Shown here: positions 56,047 to 64,000 of the stretch, one piece after another
Position numbering within the stretch: the stretch's first letter is position 1
How the letters are laid out: every line of letters begins with the position of its first letter
DNA from: Porites lobata
Taxonomy: Eukaryota > Cnidaria > Anthozoa > Scleractinia > Poritidae
Direction of reading: 5' to 3'
Assembly: GCA_942486035.1 (NCBI GenBank)
Contig: CALNXK010000152.1
Location: 1,136,001 to 1,200,000 of the forward strand
DNA length: 64,000 bases
Translations under genes and position numbers: made by a program
The notes under the pieces: model-generated
What the model was told of the DNA's origin: nothing
The model's input: only the letters and a program-made list of their open reading frames with translations
The model's database searches: none

Positions 56047-59000
56047 TTAAGCATGACCAAAGTAAGCATTTGAAAATGCTAGGTCATACAAGTTATATAA
56101 CTGTTTTTCTGTCGGAAGGGAATGATTGGCAGATGGCCGTGGCAGAGTCAAACGGCAAATGCAAGTATTGGCTGAGGGAAGGAACGAAGTTGTTGCTTCT
56201 ACAAATGCAAGGCTTGGCTGAATTCGAAAACCCAAGGCAGGTTCATTGTCTGCACCTGTTGTAAACTGCAGGATGTGGCCAAGGCTTAAACCAGCTCTTC
56301 TCCCACCTGTAGGTCAAAGAAACATGACCAACTGTTTTAGTCCAATCATTTGAATATAGTTGCTTCAAAAAACCTACCGGAATATGGTATAATATTGTAA
56401 ATAGATACCGTACAAGTAAGATCTACAGCCTTTACATGATAAATCCATTCTAGATAGTCAAAAACAATTTTCAATACCTGGTTTAAGTCATATTTAGTCA
56501 GATCCAGTTTGATCCTTGTTAATCTTAGATAAAGATATAAGCAGTTCTTCCTATTCCTTAGTTACGATTCTATGTAGATTTTTGGCAGGGTACTTAGAAA
56601 TAAATAAAAATAATAGTAACATGCAACAGAAGATGACAAGTACATTTCATGGCTTTTGTGTTATCAACAGGTGTTAGGTGAGACAGCTCTTGTGTTACAT
56701 GATGTTGCCTCCACACAGAGAGATATTTTTATTAGCAAGATGCATTATGTGTGAATGTGAAAGATTGTTCATATTAAATGTCAAATAAACTTACTTCCAA
56801 CCTCTCTCAAGTATTTCAGAAACTGAGAATAAACAGAATTTTCAACTTTTCTGTTGTTTGATCCTTCTTCACTGAATTCAGGTTTCAAAAAATGAATGAC
56901 TTTTCTCACATTAAGAGTTGCTGCTTGGCTAGGTCTCAACAGGTGCAAAAACAGGGGAAGCTGGCATCCAAGCTGTTAAGATAAAAATACTAAAGAACTG
57001 AATCATGCCCACAAAACAAATGTAAGTTTGGAAATTTTTACATGGATGAAATAGTCTAGTACCGGGGTATGTTCATCTACACGCTGTGCTCTAAAAAAAC
57101 TGAAGAAAGTTCACCAATGCTCTTAACCAGTGCTATCCAGGGTGTGTGTCATATGATTTCTACAAGAAAACTAAGATTTTACAGTCACCCAGGAGCAACA
57201 CTGCCAGAGTTCAGCCTTGGTATGACTGTGTGATTGACTGTCTGATAAGGGATAGTCTACGTTTTGCTGATAACAATAAAAAAGCCTTCTACAATTTTGA
57301 TCTATTGTTTCATAAATAAGTTTTTGAGAAACCTTTTCTATGGCTCATGTTTGTTGTCTTCTATTAACACTCTATGTAATACTATAACGCGCAGAACAAT
57401 AATCGCCAGAAGTGAAGTTACATGAGGAAAGACCCCTGAAAATTAATGCTGAAAGCATGTGTGGTTTTGTGTCCCTACCTGATAAATACCAACTTTCGTT
57501 AATCCATCTCGTAATTCTGCCAGACAAGGTGTAAGTTCACTTGTGCTAAAGATGCTCTGTATCATTTCTTCAGTCATAAAAGTAGATATCTTGCCATTCT
57601 GGATGATACTGAGTCCTTTTGTAAGAATTAGATGCTAATTAATCAATTGATTTTGGGCATTGTGTCCATACATACACCCACATACATTTTACAAATTTAC
57701 ATGCTAATTACACTTGCTTGTTACCTACCATAGATAACCCCAATCAAGGTGTAATTCTCTCTCATCAGTTCTCGCAATCCATGATCAAAATAGGTACTTT
57801 TAATTTCCATTAACACCAGACGAAAGAATTCCTTACGGGGACCACCATAGTCTTGGGCTTCCTGGTGGTACCAAAAAGATCAACACCAAAAACCACATTA
57901 TCATATGAAACCAAACATTTAACCACCAATTACAACTATTAAAAACTGTTTATAACATAGCTAGAAAATTCGCCTAATCAAATTCAATAGCGCGAGCGTG
58001 CTTCATATTCCTAATGAGCACGCTGATGACGTCAATAAACTATTCGTAATTCCTCGAGTGGTTGTGAGCTTAGCAATCCTGAGTCTCCTGAGTGCATCCA
58101 TAACTCAGCAATAGACAAGGAAGCGTTTACGATGTGTTTTATAAGGAAATTTAAGAGGAAACGTTTGAATTTGTTAACCGGAAAAGAGGAAAAGAGGTGA
58201 GTGTTGTTGTTGTTGTTGTTGTCATCTCCGCGAGCTGTGCGGGCTATGGCGTGAGTTCATTCTTTGCAAACTTGTTTTCTCTCAATAACAATTTTTCGGT
58301 AAATTAATAGTTTTCCAGCACCTAAATATGGATTTTATAATCATTTTAGAGTACACTTTCTCTCAGTTTCAGGATAAAAACATAAGATTAACTGTGAGGA
58401 AAAAAATATATAGTCACGTAAACATTGACGCGTACTGCTTTGAGCGCACCCTACAATAATAAAATTATAAGTTAACTGATGCATTGATCGCTTTGATGAT
58501 GTTATAAAACAATTAGTTCATGCTGCAGCTGTGCGTATGTCGAGTTATTGAGCACTTGGGAAGTTTGGAGAGCACTCAAGAGGCTAGAGTTGCACTCGGC
58601 TGCGCCTCGTGCAACTCTTACGCCTCTTTGGTGCTCTCCAAACTTCCCGCGTGCTCAATATCTCGACATACGCACGCTGACGCATGAACTAATTGTTAAT
58701 CTGAGTATGGAGTTTACTCCAATAAACCCTGCTCCCAAATGAGTCACTCCAAATTGATAATATTGACAAAGCTGTGCTGTGGCACTTATTTCAGTAAAAT
58801 ATAGAATGATATGATTTTGATAACGGACAGCTTGACAAAAATGAAATGCTTATTACCTGTTACTAAGAAAAGGTAAAAAAAATATACATGCAGTGATGGT
58901 AATATGAATGAGTGGGGTACTATCCATGGAGCAATCAGCAATCAGGTCCTAGTGGCTTTCAACATTTGACATCACAATCCTGAACACCCTGAATTATGAC

Positions 59001-60811
59001 AGGAATTCCTCTATGAATTAACAATAAATACAAAATAATTGTGTCAACAACAAAAAGCGAGAATCTCAGGATTTGAACATTAAAAGTCCAAAGTTCTTAT
59101 ACATTAGCTTACAGCTTTGACACAGCTTCGTTTCAACTTTTGCACAAACTATCAGAATATGGAGCACAGAGCTTAAAGTGCATCAACTTTTTTGAATAAA
59201 TTTTTTAACATAAAAAAAATTTGTCAAAAAAATTGAATTGCTGACTGGACTAATTCAGGTTGATAAACCCTACAGGGTAGCAACAATAATTGATGCTTGA
59301 TTTTCATTGGCTGTTAAACTGTCCAACTTCACCTGTCTGATTACATAGATCTTCTAAACGGACAGGCAAAGCTGGACAGTTCTGGTGCTACATCAGCCAA
59401 ATTAAGCAATATCTAAGGGCAGTTGAGAACTAATCAGATTCAAAAATTCTGTTGTTGACACAGTTATGGCATAAATAAAACTGTTTCCTATATCAAATAA
59501 TGTCGCAAGAGTAGTACCTCTTCATAAAATTGCACTTCTAAGGTCTTTCTGTAGTCTTGCAGACAACTTAACTCATCAAATGATGATTGAAGTAGGTTTG
59601 AACGATCAACCATAATATAATTGGTTTCTCCTTCTGTTGGTTCATGTGCACTTTCAACTTCTAGCTCTCTTCCAGTGACTATGTTTCGTTGAAAACACCG
59701 TAAGATCTCTACTGGATTGTGGACATCATGTGTCTGGCAATAATGGACAGTTTTATTGACCACTTCATCCACTGACATTTCTGCCATGGTTAAGGGTGTG
59801 TCAATACTAGAGTCTTCTCCACTTGAATTAAAAGATGGAGGGTTAGCTGGATCTGGATTCATGGCAGTAGAACTTCTCTCTACAACTGAAGGGCTGTGGG
59901 AAACCAGGGAATCAACAGCAGAAGTGGTGAGATTCCCCTGGGTGCTTTCCAAAACTACATGGCTTGAAACAGCTGTTGTAGTTGTTGAGGACCCAAGAGT
60001 TGTTGGTCGTGTTTCAAACACAGAAGTGTGCAGGGTTGAATCATCGATCTCATCTTCTGCATCTTCACAATCCCATAGATGCTTTCTTAGTTCACGAACC
60101 AAAATCTCTTTCTTGCATTTGTTACATTTTTCTTTAAGTGCAGATTCAGCGCCCTTTAGTGCAAGGGGTCTCGTAGAAAGGGATTTCTGTATAGGTACCA
60201 GATACAATTTGCCTTGTCCACCTCCCAGATTGGCTCTGAGGTCCTTTGCGTTCCATGCACAAGTAATTCGAGTTAAGTCCCTACAGTTCGGACTGCACTG
60301 CATTAGCTCAAAGCCGCCACATGTTCGAAGGGCGGGAAATCCTTCTGGTAATCTTTTCCTTAACGGTATTCTCATCGTCTTCAAGATCGAGCTTAATCTT
60401 CTTCAGTCCAAGTCCAGCTTTGAAAAGTATTTGCTTTTCAACTGATGTGGGCGTTTTAAAACAAAACCGGTCGGCTAAACAAACAAAGTGAGCGGTCCAT
60501 AGCTTTGACTTTGTGGTTGTTTTTCTTCGTTTAGAATCACTCCCAGAGGCTCCTCTCCCTTGCCTTCGCGGATTAAACAAAGCTAATCGCTCTTCTCGAT
60601 TTTTTGATGTGGATGCATGCGAAACTTCGGAATCTTCCTGCTTCCTTGTCTTGCAAAGATTGCGAAGACGTATACGGTCCCCGATGGTACAAACACCAAG
60701 TCGAGCTAACTCGCTGTCTGAAGCTGAAATTACGGTGTCAACTTCCACTTTCTCATCATTAAATCTGTCAACTAGAGTTCCCAAATTCAGTTTTCGAAGG
60801 ATGTCATCCAT
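56047..60811 (-). CDS. HECT-type E3 ubiquitin ligase, G2E3-like, five exons (one frameshift)
   Basis: Exons read from splice sites and phase: 60811-59518, 57861-57729, 57615-57479, 56972-56795, 56306-56047, with donors GTACTA, GTAGGT, GTAGGG, GTAAGT and AG acceptors. Total is about 667 codons. Exon 1: a SAM-like module at residues 1-56 (DDILRKLNLGTLVDRFNDEK), then GFPALRTCGGFELMQC and GGGQGKLYLVPIQ, a CX2CX11HX3C finger (CNKCKKE...HLWDC) resembling a UBZ-type ubiquitin binder, and a Ser/Thr-rich linker. Exons 2-5: the HECT domain from DYGGPRKEFFRLVL to the C-lobe ILQFTTGADNEPALGF, with catalytic Cys in PSANTCICRL (codon 56161-56163) and end LYNLYDLAFSNAYFGHA. HECT enzymes form a thioester with ubiquitin on that Cys (established). 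A frame break lies within about 60308-60384 in exon 1. The HECT exons are intact. Confidence 0.85.
58509..58697. repeat. Long hairpin in HECT gene intron 1 (arms about 85 bp)
   Basis: CAATTAGTTCATGCTGCAGC at the left pairs with the right end GCATGAACTAATTG. The arms share ATGTCGAG, TTGAGCAC, GGGAAGTTTGGAGAGCAC, and meet near CTCGGCTGCGCCTCG. A foldback MITE or part of one; intron 1 (57862-59517) otherwise has no recognised content. Confidence 0.85.
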
Positions 60812-60879
60812 AAATGTAATAGATAAAAATGACCTGTAAGATTAGGGTTACGAAGGCGGGAAGAAATTGCTCTTGGCGC

Positions 60880-61494
60880 TATTATCGGTGTGTACGTCAT
60901 GTATGGTACATGTTCGCTAACCGTAGCCGCTCGGTGACCACGTGACCAGTCGAAACGGTGGGCTCTGGGGACCAGTCTCACAAATACGATGTGAGCATGT
61001 GCTTTGGAGTAGTTTAGATGACCAGATATACTGGCTCAGCGAATACCATGTTACAAATGCACCGAATATAATGCTATATGAACCGAATCGCTGAACACCG
61101 AATAGCAAGTTGTTTGCACCGAGTAGCAATATGTTCGCACCGAACCAGATGCTAAACTGACCACAAATCAGGTGCAAACTGACTACGGGAAAAGCACCGA
61201 GCATAGCAAACTAGCCACCGAATATAAAGAAAGCGGCGCCGCTAAAATTGATCCAAGTACCGAATATAATGGCAAACGCACCGAGTATAAAGCGGTTAGC
61301 AGTGAGTATCATGGCGTGCACACCGGGTATTAAGTGGAAAGTACCGAGTACCTTGGATAAAGAGCCGAGTATAAGGTCACTGGCACCGATTATAGCAACC
61401 AGAGCACCGAATGTCATGATGCAAGCACCGAAGATAATAAGAAAAGCACCACGGATAGGAGAACAAAATATCATAAGACAGTTATCGCGTTCCA
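60880..61494 (-). repeat. Right terminal inverted repeat with 21-bp subrepeats
   Basis: Inverted copy of 53196-53810 with scattered substitutions. The inner edge lies about 70 bp upstream of the HECT gene start codon. The open frames in both copies are by-products of the 21-bp unit. Confidence 0.9.
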
Positions 61495-62562
61495 CTGTCG
61501 TCTGTATCTGAGGTGTTGTCAGATAGTAGAGAAGTACCAAAAGTAAATCCCGATGCTATCTTCAGCCCCCGAAAGAATGGACCAGATCTGATCTATTTCG
61601 CAGAAAACTTCACAAAAAATTGCGTTACTCCCGATTGCTCCCAAATTTGGCACAAAGGAAGTTAATAGATTTAGCCAATCACCTGCCTAGTTCCAGCCCC
61701 TGTGGACTTTTGACCGTGACACACCGAGCTTTCGAAAATTTTGAATTTTATGGCGAGTCGCGGGGAATTTTTGTGAGCCGATTTTGCGAAGAATGCAAGC
61801 TTGTATCAACGAATGTCAACCAAATACAAGTCAAGCAAACTATTCTGAAGGATTTTGGAGGATAACAAGCAAAATAAATGCGAAAATTAAAGTAAGGAAA
61901 CGCTTAGAATCTGTGCATGCAAATCGCCGATCGCGGTACTCTGTGCCACATGTGCTTGAAAAGGCGACGATTTCCTTCCCGTTTTGCCTTCGCTTCGCTT
62001 TTCGCCGTCAAATTCTTGCTTATTTTGATGAATGCTATCAGCAAATTCATGTCTGCTTGTCTCTAACTCGACATTTTTTGGGGAATCCAGGAAACAAAGC
62101 GTCTTAGTGAAGTAAACATGTGGTCACGAGGTGACGCCAAAGCATTATGCTAATTATGATAATCTAATTAGCATAATCATGACAGCGTGCAGAAAAAAAT
62201 TTGGAGAAAATTTCCTAGTGGCTCCATATTTTAGAACGATTTTCAGGGTTTTTTTGCTTAGATATTGATGAAAAAAATTTCTTCCTACCATATCACCCGA
62301 AATAAAGAAGTTTCCTAGCTAAATGACATTCTTTAAACATTTTAAACAATTTTTATTCAAAATCATCATCATCATCATCATCGGTCGGCTGCAGAGCAGG
62401 CGACTACGAGCTTCCTCCAGCCACAACGATCTTGTGCCAATTCAGACAGCTTGCCCGGGCCAATCATGTTGTCTGTGTTTCCCAAACGGTGTTGAATGTA
62501 TCTGAGAAACAGGGTTCGTTGCCTTCCTGGTTTTCTCTTCCCATGTAGTGGGGATCTGAAAA
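61495..62562. other. Gene-free stretch
   Basis: A short ATC microsatellite is at 62360-62385, followed by sequence to 62560 that looks like the 3' end of a retroposon in minus orientation. Otherwise nothing is recognised. Confidence 0.45.
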
Positions 62563-62946
62563 GAAGGAAAGGGCTTGCATGGACAGCTTTTAGGAACTGG
62601 AACGTCTGTGGAGATGCCCTAACATCTCTATCTCCACCATGATCAAGCTATTTAATACTACCTGTGTCACTGTCCTTCTATATGGCTGTGAGTCGTGGGT
62701 CCTGTCGAAAGCAATGGAAAGCGAGATCAATGCCTTTGGTACCTCATGTTATAGAATTATGCTCAACATCAAGAGAATTGATAGCGTGTCCAGTGCTAAA
62801 ATTTATGATCTAACTCAGACTGCCCCGCTAGTAGAAAATGTCAGAACCCGCCAACTGAGGTTTCTGGGCCATGTACTCAGGATCACTGATGATGAGCGAT
62901 GCAAGGAGTACGCACTGTATTCAAAATATGCTTTTTTAATTTTTTT
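62563..62946 (+). pseudogene. LINE reverse transcriptase C-terminal fragment
   Basis: After KGLAWTAFRNWN in one frame and a frame change near 62637, the frame from 62639 reads TTCVTVLLYGCESWVLSKAM and TRQLRFLGHVLRITDDERCK. These are the LLYGCESW and RQLRFLGHVLR motifs at the C-terminal end of many LINE pol proteins (family knowledge). It then runs into unrelated sequence. A relic. Confidence 0.85.
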
Positions 62947-63090
62947 TGTGGCGGAATATTATGGGTTTCCTACGACCGAAGTATTTTTTTTTCGAAAGGG
63001 TATTCTTTTCCCTTTCCAATGAGGTATAGCTTGATATTGAAATGAAAATAACACCAGAAATATGATTTTTTAAAGTTACATGGCAAAATA

Positions 63091-63423
63091 CCGTAAAATT
63101 CCGAAAGTAATCCCCGGGGCTTATATTTTTCAAAGGCCCTTCTTGAGGGGCTTATTTTTTGAAGGGGCTTATATTGGGAGGGGCTTATCTACGGAAGGAA
63201 ATTTGCGTTTCAAAATCCATTGGGCTAGCCTCATACTTGGAGGTAAATTTACCGTTTTTGCTTTGTTTTACTTTGTATTTGAGGGCAATTTTCCAAGTAC
63301 AAGCCCCCAGGGGGCTTATATTTGGAGGGGCGATTCAACGGAGGGGTTTTTGCGTTACCGGTTTGGGGGGCTTATATTTGGAGGGGCTTATACATGGAAG
63401 GGCTTATTTTCGGAATTTTACGG
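63091..63423. mobile_element. TA-flanked MITE (333 bp)
   Basis: The ends CCGTAAAATTCCGAAAG and CGGAATTTTACGG are inverted, with TA at 63089-63090 and 63424-63425. The interior is a scrambled set of GGGGCTTATATTTGGAGGGG-like repeats, which make long spurious open frames. Confidence 0.85.
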
Positions 63424-63429
63424 TATATT

Positions 63430-64000
63430 AAAATAATTGGCTGAAGACAATGAGTTTTTAAGCTGTACTGCTACAGCGTTGACTAATCAAGGAACTTTCG
63501 GGAAACTGAAAGTGAAATTAAATATGTTACTAGTGAATATGACCTGACCTGACTGAGTCTGACTGAGTCTAGGGGAGGAAGGTACTTTGTTAAATGGGTG
63601 TTTCAAAAGCTATGAGCGCGAAAAAGAAAAAAAGAAGAAAAAAACAACGTGATTTTTGGGGCTGTTTTGTCACGTTAAAATGATAATTTTAAGTTAGAGA
63701 TGAGTCCTTAAAAGAGCGCATCTCTTATTTGGCTTACTGGCGATATTGACAAATTTCCTCCTGTCTCACCTCCCTAACTGCAGAAGGAAAACAAGGAGGG
63801 CCTTGTTTTTAATGTCACATGATGGACTATGTGGACTTTAGAACAATACACACGATCTCCAAAAACAACAATGACAAAGTAAATTTATGTCTTATTTCCT
63901 TCTCTATAAATCGCCAGAGTTGTGCATGTATAGACAGTGTATCAAACTCTAAAGGACTCACTTTGATATCTGATGTGGCTGCCGTTTATTCCTCTTTTTT
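63430..64000. repeat. Third, rearranged piece of the segmental duplication
   Basis: 63450-63860 resembles 24700-25110 (shared GCGTTGACTAATCAAGGAAC). From about 63890 it switches to a match with 23715-23830 (GATGTGGCTGCCGTTTA). The order is reversed relative to copy A while the orientation is the same. It runs off the window end. Confidence 0.75.

Larger units (their letters stand above)
53196..61494. mobile_element. Large DNA transposon carrying an integrase and a HECT E3 ligase (8299 bp)
   Basis: The terminal inverted repeats of about 615 bp (53196-53810 and 60880-61494) start TGGAACGC and are closely similar along their length. They contain 21-bp degenerate repeats. Inside are two convergent genes: a DDE integrase on the plus strand and a spliced HECT-type ligase on the minus strand. 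Each start codon lies 20-70 bp from the inner edge of a terminal repeat. Both proteins begin with a homologous SAM-like module. No target duplication was found next to the assigned ends, so the outer limits are provisional. Confidence 0.8.

Noticed and set aside
63080..63436. Two overlapping Gly-rich frames of 90-118 codons
   Set aside because: They lie wholly inside a MITE made of GGGGCTTATA-type repeats.

Overview
This looks like nuclear DNA of a cnidarian, most likely a stony coral or another anthozoan (inference). The grounds are intron-containing genes with GT/AG splice sites, sparse genes among very many transposons, an intronless class A GPCR, a DZIP3-like HEPN / NB-ARC / TPR protein of the type expanded in corals, a GIY-YIG Penelope-like fragment, and a tRNA-headed SINE with a Nin-like core. 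No bacterial operons, CRISPR arrays or rRNA genes are visible.

Layout. 0-4 kb: a truncated SAP-domain exon among direct repeats, plus palindromic MITEs. 4.1-8.85 kb: a complete Ty3/Gypsy retrotransposon with two identical 117-bp LTRs, a tRNA-Leu primer site and a 5-bp target duplication; its integrase has Gly where the second catalytic Asp is expected. 9-12 kb: a hAT transposase remnant and a TA-flanked DNA element. 12-25.7 kb and 34.3-51.8 kb are two copies (A and B) of a direct segmental duplication. Copy A carries an intact NLR-like gene (15.1-18.3 kb); copy B carries its pseudogene (43.5-46.7 kb). Insertions private to one copy reveal exact empty sites for several MITEs. A third, rearranged piece lies at 63.4-64 kb. 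A GPCR gene sits at 27.9-28.8 kb.

Two unusual DNA transposons stand out. The first (37.73-42.99 kb) has about 110-bp terminal inverted repeats continued inward by 9-bp minisatellite arrays in opposite orientation, and encloses an OTU protease joined to a Cys-rich CRC-like region. The second (53.20-61.49 kb) has about 615-bp terminal inverted repeats built from 21-bp degenerate repeats. It encloses two convergent genes: a DDE integrase and a five-exon HECT ubiquitin ligase. Both proteins begin just inside a terminal repeat with the same SAM-like module. I know of no described superfamily pairing an integrase with a HECT ligase in this way. Each gene has one frameshift in this copy, so the element is either recently dead or affected by assembly errors.

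How the parts relate: apart from the NLR-like gene and the GPCR, nearly every recognisable protein comes from a mobile element. Both large DNA transposons carry ubiquitin-pathway enzymes (a likely deubiquitinase and an E3 ligase). Gene-free stretches may still hold short exons that cannot be recognised by eye.
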